This document shows positions 8,336-16,602 of a DNA stretch of 64,000 bases, piece by piece. The position numbers and the translations under genes were made by a program. The DNA is taken from positions 64,680 to 128,679 of the forward strand of contig JAJYZB010000003.1 in NCBI GenBank assembly GCA_021800275.1, in the 5' to 3' direction. Numbering within the stretch: position 1 is the first letter of the stretch; every line of letters begins with the position of its first letter. Source of the stretch: a bacterium. Its GTDB lineage: Bacteria; Vulcanimicrobiota; JABDET01. The notes below the pieces were generated by a model, which was not told the DNA's origin, did no database searches, and worked only from the letters and a program-made list of their open reading frames with translations.

Positions 8336-9436
8336 TTAAAACCCCAATTGACGAAAACTGAAGCCTGAAAGTTTAGGAGAAGGAATCCCTTTATGCAGCC
8401 CAAGCACATGAAATGCGTTTCCCAATCCCTGGGGATGGAACAAAAACTTCATTCCCAAATGTTCTTTCATGTCCACCAGAGTTAACTCTTTTTTTTTGAA
8501 ACTTGGAAGTTGTTCTGCCACCCCAAGTCCTAACAAAAAATCCCCTTGTGTGGCGTGGCCAGTTACTTGAAAGCCTCGTTTTTCAGCCAATCGAGCTAAT
8601 ATAGAAAAATCAATATCGCTGGTCCAGTCCCCTTCCCCAACCTGAAGAGTGAAAACTTCTGCCAAACGGTGATGCTTAAATCCTCGAAGAGTTCCCTGGG
8701 GCTTATGTTCTCCTCTGACTTCCTCTTTAAAACCTCCATAATCGATGATTAAAGCAAATCCCGTTTTTAACGCAGAACTGATGGATTGAATCCAGTATTC
8801 CATTTCCAGATTTATTTCAGTAAATACACCTTCAGGCAGATTGATTCGATGGGTTTGAATAAAGTTTAGAACCTCTTGAGAAGGAGGCATCTCTACGATT
8901 TCTATCCCTTTCTCTTTTTCAAGTACAAAAATCTCTTTGTAGGTTTCTCCTCGTTTTACAACAAGATGGATTGGGAGCGCATCTAAAAATTCATTGGCTA
9001 AAACGCATCCTTTATAGATATCAGGGGCTGTAAAATCGTTCGAACTGTAATCTGGCAGAAAACGAATCAAATCTAGTCCTTCTGGCAGCTCTTCCTTAAT
9101 TCGCTGCTTAAAAATAGCAATGGGCTCCGGAAAATCACTGACTCCATAAGAAATTCGTGAAAAAAAATTGGGAGACTCTTCTTTGACAGCTTTTAAGATA
9201 TCTAAAAACAGCTGTCCTGTTCCTCCGCCAAATTCGAGGACCGTAAAAGGATCTGGATGTCCAAGCTTTTCATCCATTTCCATTAACTGTCTTGCAATAA
9301 TCCCTCCAAAAACAGGATGCACGAGTGGGCTCGTGATAAAATCCCCCTGTTTTCCAGGAAATGATTGAGAATAATAGGTCCGATTGTTTTGGGACATCCA
9401 GTCTCTAAAAGAGAAAATTCTTTCTTCTTTGTCCAT
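8336..9436 (-). CDS. MidA/NDUFAF7-family SAM-dependent methyltransferase
   Basis: The 366-residue protein has the DUF185 (MidA) arrangement. The N-terminal YYSQSFPGKQGDFITSP resembles the family's Y-Y-x-x-G-D-F-x-T-S-P motif. The SAM motif VLEFGGGTGQLFLDIL follows near residues 66-82, then NEFLDALPIHLV near 166-178, matching the conserved N-E-F-L-D-A-L-P. The mitochondrial homologue methylates an Arg of a complex I subunit; the bacterial substrate is not established. The gene begins at an ATG and ends immediately before ygfZ, likely the first gene of this minus-strand run. Confidence 0.9.
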   Translation of the reverse strand: MDKEERIFSFRDWMSQNNRTYYSQSFPGKQGDFITSPLVHPVFGGIIARQLMEMDEKLGHPDPFTVLEFGGGTGQLFLDILKAVKEESPNFFSRISYGVSDFPEPIAIFKQRIKEELPEGLDLIRFLPDYSSNDFTAPDIYKGCVLANEFLDALPIHLVVKRGETYKEIFVLEKEKGIEIVEMPPSQEVLNFIQTHRINLPEGVFTEINLEMEYWIQSISSALKTGFALIIDYGGFKEEVRGEHKPQGTLRGFKHHRLAEVFTLQVGEGDWTSDIDFSILARLAEKRGFQVTGHATQGDFLLGLGVAEQLPSFKKKELTLVDMKEHLGMKFLFHPQGLGNAFHVLGLHKGIPSPKLSGFSFRQLGF

Positions 9437-9559
9437 TATAAAAAAATTCGATTTAAAGAGGATATCACCCTTTCTAAGCGGAGCAAGGATTGAGGTCTAT
9501 TAAAACGAACTTGTTCAAGTGCTTTTAAAATAAAGATCTCGCGAAAAAGAGGAAATGGC

Positions 9560-10138
9560 TTGAAAATTTACACAAAAACAGGGGATAAAGGAGAAACAGG
9601 GCTTGTTGGGGGAAAACGTGTCTCTAAAGCCAGTCTTCGGATTGAAACGTATGGAACCATTGATGAATTAAATGCTGCTTTAGGAATTGTTCGAAGTTTT
9701 TTATCTGCTGCAATTAAGGAGAACTCTCTTTTTGCTGATGTTTTTACTATCCTTGCAGAAGTTCAAAAATGGCTGTTTGTAATTGGAGGGGATTTAGCCA
9801 CTCTCCCGGATTACAAAGGAAAACAGCGCATTCCAAAAATGACGGCAAAAGCGATAAAACAGATTGAGCAGTGGATTGACCAGTATGATGAGATTTTGCC
9901 TAAACTGCAGCATTTTATCCTGCCGTCCGGCTCAAAAGCGGGTTCTTTTCTGCATTTTTCCCGAACGGTTTGCAGAAGGGCAGAACGTCTGGTCGTTCGT
10001 CTTTCCAAAGAAGAGGAGATTAATCCTGAGATTATTATTTTTTTAAACCGTCTTTCTGATTTTTTGTTTGTTATGGCTAGATTTGTCAATCAAGAATTAA
10101 AAGAACCCGAAATCCCCTGGATACCCCAAAGAGATTGA
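9560..10138 (+). CDS. pduO: PduO-type ATP:cob(I)alamin adenosyltransferase
   Basis: The enzyme transfers the adenosyl group of ATP to cob(I)alamin to make coenzyme B12. The 192-residue protein opens with IYTKTGDKGETGL, then TYGTIDELNAALG, the ATP-binding N-terminus of the PduO type, and has the later SRTVCRRAERLV motif near residues 134-146. The start is a TTG: it is preceded by a GAGGA ribosome binding site about 7 bases away, and no in-frame ATG exists at the family N-terminus. A cobalamin riboswitch box is not visible upstream. It is the only B12 gene in the window. Confidence 0.93.
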   Translation: MKIYTKTGDKGETGLVGGKRVSKASLRIETYGTIDELNAALGIVRSFLSAAIKENSLFADVFTILAEVQKWLFVIGGDLATLPDYKGKQRIPKMTAKAIKQIEQWIDQYDEILPKLQHFILPSGSKAGSFLHFSRTVCRRAERLVVRLSKEEEINPEIIIFLNRLSDFLFVMARFVNQELKEPEIPWIPQRD

Positions 10139-10167
10139 TTATAAGCTGCCAGGTGTTAAAAACTGCC

Positions 10168-10464
10168 TCAAGAAAATTCCAGGCATCCTGATGAATGCCT
10201 CAATTTATCATCAATTTTTGCAGTTTCTATCAGCCTTTCTTTTTCGCTGCGTTTTAATCTCTTAATTTCCGATTCCCGCGCCCTTGCTTCAGCCAGAGTT
10301 TTATTTTTTTCATAGTAAACCAGTTTAACAGGTCTTCTTCCTCTGGTGTATTTCGCGGCAGATCTGGAGTAATTGTGCTGTTCAACTCTTTTCTCAAGGT
10401 CATGGGTTGAACCGCAGTAAAAAGAGTTGTCAGAACATTGAAGGATGTAAACAAAATAAGGCAT
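10168..10464 (-). CDS. GIY-YIG nuclease superfamily protein (UPF0213/YhbQ-like)
   Basis: This 98-residue single-domain GIY-YIG protein has the motif split as YFVYILQC and FYCGSTHDLEKRVEQHN, with the catalytic-type Arg and a later YYEKNKTLAEARARESEIKRLKR. Length and order match the small UPF0213 proteins, whose cellular role is poorly known and may involve DNA repair. Convergent with the cobalamin adenosyltransferase gene, divergent from the small hypothetical gene at 10635. Confidence 0.9.
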   Translation of the reverse strand: MPYFVYILQCSDNSFYCGSTHDLEKRVEQHNYSRSAAKYTRGRRPVKLVYYEKNKTLAEARARESEIKRLKRSEKERLIETAKIDDKLRHSSGCLEFS

Positions 10465-10634
10465 TTTAGGGCTTTGAATCTGCTTATCGAAGCGGCTTCA
10501 TTATTGATGACCTCTATATTTTCATTTTCGCTTCAAGCAATTGAGAGCCCTCTTTTCCCCAGGAGCAGAGGAAGAATTTTACAGCATTGTTTTGTCAAGA
10601 GGAATTTATTTTCTGCAATTTAATCTTTTCATTT

Positions 10635-11027
10635 ATGAGCACGAGAAGAATTCTGGCAGGAGTTTTTTTACTCTCTTTTATTCTCATGGCTCGGTATCAG
10701 GTTCTTTTTTTCCAATCTCTTGAATGGACCCGTATGTTTGTCGTCAATCTTCAAAAATACTCCCCGCAGACGGCATTAACAGAAACCATACTTCAAACCC
10801 ATTCCTGTCAAATTTGCAAAAATATATGGAGTGTTGTAGGGGAAAACAGTAAAATACTGACTAAAGTAAAAGCCAGAATTTTATCCTTTGAACCTTTTTT
10901 CTTTGCCCAAACACAAATTTTTCTATTAAAAATTATTTTTCCGATCAATACGACAAAAATAAAAATCTCGGATTTATTTCAAGGTTCTGTGTTTCTGCCT
11001 CCTCCAGAACCAGCCTCTATCTTTTAG
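10635..11027 (+). CDS. Hypothetical small exported or membrane-anchored protein with a CxxC pair
   Basis: About 130 residues from the ATG at 10635. A basic start (MSTRR) is followed by a hydrophobic stretch (ILAGVFLLSFILMA), suggesting a signal peptide or membrane anchor. A single SCQIC pair lies near residue 55, and the C-terminus ends in PPPEP. I do not recognise the family. Small Cys-containing exported proteins with proline-rich tails sometimes sit directly before TonB receptors, and this one is 145 bp upstream of such a gene on the same strand. No clear ribosome binding site precedes the ATG; an in-frame TTG at 10587 would add 16 residues but has none either. Confidence 0.55.
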   Translation: MSTRRILAGVFLLSFILMARYQVLFFQSLEWTRMFVVNLQKYSPQTALTETILQTHSCQICKNIWSVVGENSKILTKVKARILSFEPFFFAQTQIFLLKIIFPINTTKIKISDLFQGSVFLPPPEPASIF

Positions 11028-11083
11028 TTCGAAATAACCTCGCAAACTGCTGATTTCAAGCAGAGAGCATGGAAGTTTCGAAC
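11027..11083 (+). other. Nested inverted repeat between the small Cys gene and the TonB receptor
   Basis: GTTCGAAA at 11027-11034 is perfectly complemented by TTTCGAAC at 11076-11083. Inside lies a second stem, CTGCT at 11047-11051 with AGCAG at 11059-11063. A nested stem-loop of this size between two co-directional genes could be a processing site, a leader RNA structure or an operator. There is no T-run after it, so it is not a standard intrinsic terminator. Confidence 0.35.
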
Positions 11084-11172
11084 TTAGGGTACCCACAAAA
11101 TTACAACTCAAGAGTTTTTAATATCACTGTATTATATTTCTTGGGTCAAATGATTTGGGATGGAGGTTTTGA

Positions 11173-14100
11173 ATGAATTTATTGGAAGTGAGCGAAATAC
11201 CTCGACTGTTAAGTCGAGGATGGATAGCGACAAGTCGAGAGTATGAGCGAACGACAAAGAGCGCCTCTGGCGCTCTATTCAGAAAAAAAGTCGCTGCTTT
11301 TATGATGCTGCTCAGCTTCTGGCTTTTCTTCACAGGAGGAGCTGCTGTATGGGGAAGCTCTAGTTTTGGAAATTTAACAGGCAGAGTAGTCAATCGAGAT
11401 ACCAGAAAGCCGATTTCAGGAATGATCGTGATTGCAGTTAAAGATGGGTTAAGATTTATGACAAGAACAGGCAAAACCGGATACTTTTCATTTTTGGATT
11501 TAGATCCAGGAACTTACAAGTTAATTTTTGAGAAGATTGGATATCATAACTTTACTGCCGCCGATCTCCCTGTAGAGGCAGGAACCACTATGTATCAAAC
11601 CTTTCGGATAGCGACAATGATTTATAGAGTGAAAGGATTAACTGTTGTCGCTACCCGCAGTGTTCTGATCAATCCCAGAGAAACCATGACGAGTTATGGA
11701 TTTAGAGCTCCTGAACTGAACCAATTTCTACCTGGTCCTGCTTCTCTAGAAACCAGTTCTATCCTGGAAAAGCTCCCAGGAGTTCAGAATTATCAAGGCT
11801 TAAGAGGATATTCTCTGATGATGCCAAGTGGCCCTAGGGTTAGAGGGGGAAGTGGATTTGGAACCGTTTATTCTTTAGATGGAATTCCTCTGACAAACCC
11901 AACCCTTTTTGGAGATCCAGGAAGTCTGGGATTAACATCAGGATTGAGTGATTTTCAATTTTATCCGGGAGTTTACCCTGTTCAGGATGGAAATGGGATC
12001 GACGGGTACCAAAACACAGTTGTTCCTGAAGGATTTGGCAGACTGCATGGCAGCCTTCAATTTTCTTACGGATTCTGGCTGGATTCAGGAGAGAACTCTC
12101 CAATTTTTTCGGAGAATCCTTTAACAGGAGAGATCGGGGGGGTGATTGGAACAAGCCCTATTCGCCCTGCTGACCAAAACAATATTAACCTTCAGCTTGA
12201 AGGCCAGACAGGAAAATTTCACTATTTTTTCACTACGACGAGTAAAGATGGAGGGGAATCTGCTTATGCTGATTCCGCAGGATTAGCAGCGATCACTTAT
12301 TCAGGGTCAGGGGGGACCATTTACCGAAAAAAAGAAAGAAATGATCTCCTAAAATTAAATTATGACCTGGATTTAAGCAATCAATTGGAATTTCTCTGGG
12401 CAGATGGGTTTGATGAATTTGCTCCTGAATTTATTACCTCTTTAGACAGTGGAACAGAAGCCACTTTTGCTCCTGTTCCACCCTTTAATTATCAAAATTA
12501 TTCTATAGAAAGTTTAGGATACGTGCATCATTTTTCCCCTTCACAAGCTCTCAGTCTTAAGCTCTGGGGCTATGACTCCAATCCTGACTATTATTCCCCT
12601 TCACCTGTGGATGGGTATTTTCTGCAGAGAGACCTGGCTAAACAGACTGGAGCTAGAATAGAATATAAGCAGCAGATCAATCCTCAAAATAAAATAACGA
12701 TTGGGGGTGAGTACATTTACACCCAGGACGAGCAGTACATGGGGGCTGTTTCACCCAATCCTCTGTTTGCTCTGACAGGAGAAGCAGATTTTGCGGGAGC
12801 CAATAATCAAAACCCTTCTGCCTGGGTTAATGAAGATTGGACCCCTAATCCGAAATGGGATATCAATTTAGGAATTCGATGGGATAAGATGGTCTATCAG
12901 ACTCCAGATGTCCCTGATCTCCTGCTGCAGCCAGACGGGCTTCCGTATGTTTTAGAAAATTTCGGCGGATTTTCTCCTGATGCTCAAATCAATAATCCTT
13001 CCGATCTTCAAGGATTGTTTACAAACTGTACTCCCCAGTACAATACTTGTGTGAATTCCAATCTTCTCTCCCCCTCTTTTTTTGAACCGCGAATTTCAGC
13101 TTCTTATCGCTTAACAAATAATTTAACCGCTAAAGTAGGATTTGGAGAGTTTAATACTTTTGGGTTTGATATGCAGGTTTTTGCAGCAGCCAATCTCTGT
13201 GCAGCAGGGACAGGGATCCTTTTTGGAGTTCCCTGCAAAGTAATAGGGAATGTAGGTTATACAGCTGCAGGAAATCTTCCAGAACATGGGAACCAGTATG
13301 AATTTTCCCTTGAATATTCTCCTTCACCTGGAAGTTTCATCAAAATCACCCCTTATGACAAACAGGTGTACAATCCCATGACTTATACTTATGTGCCTTT
13401 TGCAGCTGCAGGAGGCTTTTTCAATGCAAACTATCTTTCAGCACAAGGGGTGGAAGTAGAACTGCATACCCAGAACTGGCATAAACTTTCTGGAACTTTA
13501 GATTATACTTACAACAACTCAACCATCACTGGAAATCCTGAATACTCTTTGTTTTTACTCCCTCAATTTGTCGCATCAAGTCCGATTACAGGAGCGAGTT
13601 TAATCCAGCCAAATGTTCTCCCTAATTCCTCAGCTTTTTTTGATCAAATGAATCAAACTCCTATTCCAGCAGATTGGAATACTCGTGATACAGTTAATTT
13701 ATTGTTGGATTATAAACCTTCTTCAAAATGGGAGATTGCCCCAAATTTCACCTTTACAAGCGGGCAGCCTTATGGCATTGGAAGCGCTGCTTTAGAAAGT
13801 TTTTATGTGAATTTAAGAGCAGCCTGCGGCAGTCTTCCAAATATCAATAATCCGTTTCTCACTCCTGCTGCTTGTACTGCAGATCTGCCAGCAAATGGAG
13901 ATTTTAACACTTTAGGGGAAACACTCCCGAACAGCCTCACAGGTCCTTCCAGCTTTTTAGCTAACCTCGCTGTCACCTATAAAGAAAGCAAATGGGTTTC
14001 CACCACATTCTCAGTTTTTAATCTATTTAACAATTCCCAGATTCTTTCTTACAATTCCACACCCTATTTCCCAACCAATATGCAGAGTTTTGGTTTTCCC

Positions 14101-14196
14101 TTTGCGCAAGATTATTCTCCTGTAAAAGGAGAATACGCCCCTCTTGCTCTGCAGCCGATTCGAGAATACTATGTGACGAGCACCTTTAAATTTTAA
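11173..14196 (+). CDS. TonB-dependent outer-membrane receptor with carboxypeptidase-regulatory-like N-domain
   Basis: The 1007-residue protein likely imports a metal chelate or other ligand across the outer membrane using TonB energy. GGAGG at 11162-11166, six bases before the ATG, supports this start, yet the first about 40 residues look foreign (see the palindromic element). A hydrophobic signal segment follows at about 40-60. Residues about 67-150 form a carboxypeptidase-regulatory-like beta domain (LTGRVVNRDTRKPISG to DPGTYKLIFEKIGY). A plug domain follows, with LPGVQNYQGLRGYS and VRGGSGFGTVYSLDGIPL. The rest is Tyr/Asn-rich beta strands of a barrel ending in YYVTSTFKF, with the terminal Phe typical of outer-membrane proteins. 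The ligand cannot be inferred. Confidence 0.9.
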   Translation: MNLLEVSEIPRLLSRGWIATSREYERTTKSASGALFRKKVAAFMMLLSFWLFFTGGAAVWGSSSFGNLTGRVVNRDTRKPISGMIVIAVKDGLRFMTRTGKTGYFSFLDLDPGTYKLIFEKIGYHNFTAADLPVEAGTTMYQTFRIATMIYRVKGLTVVATRSVLINPRETMTSYGFRAPELNQFLPGPASLETSSILEKLPGVQNYQGLRGYSLMMPSGPRVRGGSGFGTVYSLDGIPLTNPTLFGDPGSLGLTSGLSDFQFYPGVYPVQDGNGIDGYQNTVVPEGFGRLHGSLQFSYGFWLDSGENSPIFSENPLTGEIGGVIGTSPIRPADQNNINLQLEGQTGKFHYFFTTTSKDGGESAYADSAGLAAITYSGSGGTIYRKKERNDLLKLNYDLDLSNQLEFLWADGFDEFAPEFITSLDSGTEATFAPVPPFNYQNYSIESLGYVHHFSPSQALSLKLWGYDSNPDYYSPSPVDGYFLQRDLAKQTGARIEYKQQINPQNKITIGGEYIYTQDEQYMGAVSPNPLFALTGEADFAGANNQNPSAWVNEDWTPNPKWDINLGIRWDKMVYQTPDVPDLLLQPDGLPYVLENFGGFSPDAQINNPSDLQGLFTNCTPQYNTCVNSNLLSPSFFEPRISASYRLTNNLTAKVGFGEFNTFGFDMQVFAAANLCAAGTGILFGVPCKVIGNVGYTAAGNLPEHGNQYEFSLEYSPSPGSFIKITPYDKQVYNPMTYTYVPFAAAGGFFNANYLSAQGVEVELHTQNWHKLSGTLDYTYNNSTITGNPEYSLFLLPQFVASSPITGASLIQPNVLPNSSAFFDQMNQTPIPADWNTRDTVNLLLDYKPSSKWEIAPNFTFTSGQPYGIGSAALESFYVNLRAACGSLPNINNPFLTPAACTADLPANGDFNTLGETLPNSLTGPSSFLANLAVTYKESKWVSTTFSVFNLFNNSQILSYNSTPYFPTNMQSFGFPFAQDYSPVKGEYAPLALQPIREYYVTSTFKF
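11192..11280 (+). repeat. Palindromic element with two perfect hairpins inside the 5' end of the receptor ORF
   Basis: CCTCGACT (11200-11207) and AGTCGAGG (11212-11219) form an 8-bp stem with a 4-base loop. AGAGCGCC (11258-11265) and GGCGCTCT (11269-11276) form a second 8-bp stem with a 3-base loop. The half-site AAGTCGAG recurs at 11232-11239. The encoded peptide is Arg/Ser-rich and unlike a signal peptide, while a real signal-like segment begins just after. This looks like a small palindromic or IS-derived element lying in frame, or an RNA leader over which the frame happens to be open. Confidence 0.5.
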
Positions 14197-14206
14197 TCTG
14201 TGTTCA

Positions 14207-14230
14207 AAAGGAGGATACATGATGCTGTAA
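14207..14230 (+). other. Strong ribosome binding site followed by a three-codon ORF
   Basis: AAAGGAGG at 14207-14214 is well placed before ATG at 14219, but the frame reads Met-Met-Leu and stops at 14228-14230. It lies just after the TonB receptor stop and before a toxin-antitoxin pair, so it may be the stump of a lost downstream gene. Confidence 0.35.
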
Positions 14231-14270
14231 ACGAACATCGAGAGTTGAATGGAGGCATGACCCAACTGAT

Positions 14271-14516
14271 TTACCGGTAAGCTTCCCGCCGATGGCGAAC
14301 TCTCATCACAAAAAGGTTCTCCTCTTCGGATCGCAGGATCACCCGATAATCTCCTATCCGAAGCCTCCAGAAGTCTTTCTTGCCCTGCAACTTCCTCACG
14401 TCCACCTTGTCAGGATGAATCAGAAGCCGATCCAGAGCTTCCTCAACACGCTCCCGCGTTTGCTTATCAAGTTTTCGCAAATCTTTCCCTGCCGGTTCGG
14501 TGACAAACAGCTTCAA
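14271..14516 (-). CDS. RelE/ParE-family toxin
   Basis: The 81-residue protein has the RelE-fold pattern: an N-terminal LDKQTRERVEEALDRL helix, then LQGKKDFWRLRIGDYRVIL and a C-terminal VMRVRHRREAY. The Arg-rich strands match the mRNA-cleaving RelE group, where the Arg and Tyr residues act in ribosome-dependent cleavage. The start lies 3 bp after the stop of the upstream antitoxin-like gene, the usual antitoxin-toxin order. Confidence 0.9.
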   Translation of the reverse strand: MKLFVTEPAGKDLRKLDKQTRERVEEALDRLLIHPDKVDVRKLQGKKDFWRLRIGDYRVILRSEEENLFVMRVRHRREAYR

Positions 14517-14519
14517 GAG

Positions 14520-14828
14520 TTAAGCCTTGCCCTTGCCCTTTCTGGAACGAACCTTTTCAAAAGACTTGATCCGCCCCTTTCGGATTGCTATTTCTGCTTC
14601 CTCCACAGCCTTTTCATCTTCTGGTGTCCATGGTTCTTCATCAGGAGGAGCATTTTCTAGAACTCGTTGAGTGGGATCCAAAAAAGCTTCCAGGTCTTCC
14701 TCCCTGACGCGCCAGAAAATTCCTGCCTTGAGTCCCCTCAGCTTGCCATGCAACAACCACATTTTGACTGTTTTCTCACTAACAGAGAGGTTTTCAGCTA
14801 TTTCTTCAGGTGTCAAGAGTTTTTTCAT
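14520..14828 (-). CDS. Antitoxin-like protein with an excisionase-type HTH domain
   Basis: Residues 1-52 form a MerR/excisionase-like winged helix (HTH_17): LTPEEIAENLSVSEKTVKMWL, then HGKLRGLKAGIFWRVREEDLEAFL. The C-terminal part, PWTPEDEKAVEEAEIAIRKG, resembles the toxin-wrapping tail of RelB/Phd-type antitoxins (D/E-x-E-A-x-x-x-I-x-x-G). The HTH is not the usual antitoxin DNA-binding fold. It probably neutralises the adjacent RelE toxin and represses the pair. Antitoxin function is inferred from order and tail. Confidence 0.75.
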   Translation of the reverse strand: MKKLLTPEEIAENLSVSEKTVKMWLLHGKLRGLKAGIFWRVREEDLEAFLDPTQRVLENAPPDEEPWTPEDEKAVEEAEIAIRKGRIKSFEKVRSRKGKGKA

Positions 14829-15107
14829 CGTTTTTATCCTTTTTAGTCTTTTTTGATCCCTTACATCTCTAATTATACCCTAACTATCCCAGTAAATCAA
14901 GAGCTCAAATTACCTTATCAAAGTCACATCATTATGTTCCTCGACGTATCCGCTTCTGTGCATATTCAGCACCATGGTTTAATCCTTGAGCAGCCTTCCC
15001 ATGGAAAAATGATGCTGGATATTCTTGAATGAAAGAGAACTTCTCGTGATAGCTGGGTGAGCTGTATAGACAGACATTTTCGCCCCTCCATCACCTCTGG
15101 CGCGCCA
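14829..15107. other. Intergenic region with no supported gene
   Basis: This 279-bp gap separates the antitoxin-like gene start from the end of the aldehyde dehydrogenase gene. Short frames exist on the minus strand, the longest about 30 codons and each interrupted. A GGCGCGCC palindrome occurs near 15099. I see no RNA gene or terminator. Confidence 0.4.
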
Positions 15108-16544
15108 TCACACTGGGTGCACAACCAGAAGTTTTCCTTCTGTCATCTCTTGAACAGCATATTTTATCCCTTCTCTTCCCAGCCCTGAGTCTTTAATCCC
15201 TCCATAAGGCATTGAATCCATTCTCCAAGTAGGAACCTCATTGATTAAAACCCCTCCAACTTCGAGAGATTCATAAGCCTTCAGAATTTGATTTAAGTTT
15301 TGAGTAAAAACTCCAGATTGAAGTCCAAAATCAGAATGATTCACCATTTTTAAGGCATCTTCGAATTCCTGATAGGGCGTTATCATAACAAGAGGGGCAA
15401 ACACTTCCTGGCAGCTCACTTTCATTTCAGGACTGACATGAGTCATCACTGTGGGATCTAAGAGGTTTCCCTTTCTCATCCCTCCAATTAAAATTTCTGC
15501 TCCTTGATGAACTGCTTCTTGAATCCATGATTCTGCTCGAAGCGCTTCTTTTTCAGAGATCATTGGACCCAGATCCACGGTTTCATCCAGGGGGTCCCCT
15601 GTTTTTATTTTTTTTACTTCTGCCAGGAAAAGAGAAGTGAATTCTTTTTCTAGAGTTTCATGTACGAAAATCCGCTGCACTGAAATACAAGACTGTCCAG
15701 CATACGAAAATCCGCCTGCCACACATCGTTTTACAGCCAATTCCAAAGGGGTATCCTGGGTCAAAATCACAGCGGCATTCCCTCCTAATTCTAAAACCAC
15801 TTTCTTTTTCCCAGAAAGTTTTTTCAATTTCCAGCCAACAGAAGGGCTGCCAGTAAAACTGAGGAGTTTAAATCTTTCATCTTGAGCCAATTTTTCTCCT
15901 GAAGAACTGGTGCAGGGAAGCACATTTACAGCTTTTTCAGGATACCCTGATTCTAAAATAAGGGATGCCAGTTTTAAAGCGGTTAATGGAGTTTTAGACG
16001 CTGGCTTTAAAACAAAACTGGATCCAACAGCAAGGGCAGGTGCAAGTTTGTGAGCTACTAGATTCAAAGGGAAATTAAAAGGAGTAATCGCTAAAATCGG
16101 TCCAATAGGGAAAGGGCGGTAAATCCCGTAGTAATTTTCAGAGGATGGGGAAAGATTTAAATCTAAAAATTCACCACCGATTCGTTTGGCTTCTTCTGCA
16201 GCAATTTCAAAGGTTAAAACAGCTCTCTGTACTTCTCTTCTAGCATCTTTGATTGGTTTTCCCGATTCAAGGGATAAAAGTTTTGCAAATGATTCCACTT
16301 CTTTTTCCAGTTTGTTTCGTATTTTAAGCAAAATTTCTGAACGGCGGTAAGATGGAAGTTTTTTGGTTTCTTGAAATCCTTGGACAGAAACTTCAACAGC
16401 TTCTTCTAAATCTCGCTCTGTCGCTAAAAAAGTTTCTCCAATGATTTCCTCATTGTGTGGGTTTCGAACCTCCAAAATTTCTTTGGATTCATGTTCTTTT
16501 CCAGCCAGGAAAAATTTGGATTGAACAAAAGTCAAAGAAGTCAT
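15108..16544 (-). CDS. NAD(P)-dependent aldehyde dehydrogenase
   Basis: The 478-residue protein has all aldehyde dehydrogenase superfamily landmarks: ITPFNFPLNLVAHKLAPALA (cofactor site), LELGGNAAV with the general base Glu near residue 249, and FSYAGQSCISVQR with the catalytic Cys near residue 281. A late EVFAPLV segment precedes a C-terminal PYGGIKDSGLGREG. The overall look is closest to the lactaldehyde/succinate-semialdehyde or non-phosphorylating glyceraldehyde-3-phosphate types; the substrate cannot be fixed. It lies 58 bp downstream of the acetolactate-synthase-like gene on the same strand, so the two may act on related small aldehydes or keto acids. Confidence 0.92.
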   Translation of the reverse strand: MTSLTFVQSKFFLAGKEHESKEILEVRNPHNEEIIGETFLATERDLEEAVEVSVQGFQETKKLPSYRRSEILLKIRNKLEKEVESFAKLLSLESGKPIKDARREVQRAVLTFEIAAEEAKRIGGEFLDLNLSPSSENYYGIYRPFPIGPILAITPFNFPLNLVAHKLAPALAVGSSFVLKPASKTPLTALKLASLILESGYPEKAVNVLPCTSSSGEKLAQDERFKLLSFTGSPSVGWKLKKLSGKKKVVLELGGNAAVILTQDTPLELAVKRCVAGGFSYAGQSCISVQRIFVHETLEKEFTSLFLAEVKKIKTGDPLDETVDLGPMISEKEALRAESWIQEAVHQGAEILIGGMRKGNLLDPTVMTHVSPEMKVSCQEVFAPLVMITPYQEFEDALKMVNHSDFGLQSGVFTQNLNQILKAYESLEVGGVLINEVPTWRMDSMPYGGIKDSGLGREGIKYAVQEMTEGKLLVVHPV

Positions 16545-16602
16545 GATTTCCCCCTTTTATCTTATTAAAAAATTCAATACCAGGATCATTGTTAACCTTT
16601 TT

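Noticed and set aside
9437-9559. Cobalamin riboswitch before the adenosyltransferase
   Set aside because: The conserved B12-box sequence is not present and the region is too short.
11001-11172. Intrinsic terminator before the TonB receptor
   Set aside because: The hairpin there has no T-run after it.
14860-15100. Possible remnant of a gene on the minus strand with RSGYVEEH-like peptide
   Set aside because: Frames are short and interrupted, and the likeness to PAS-type sequence is too small to call.
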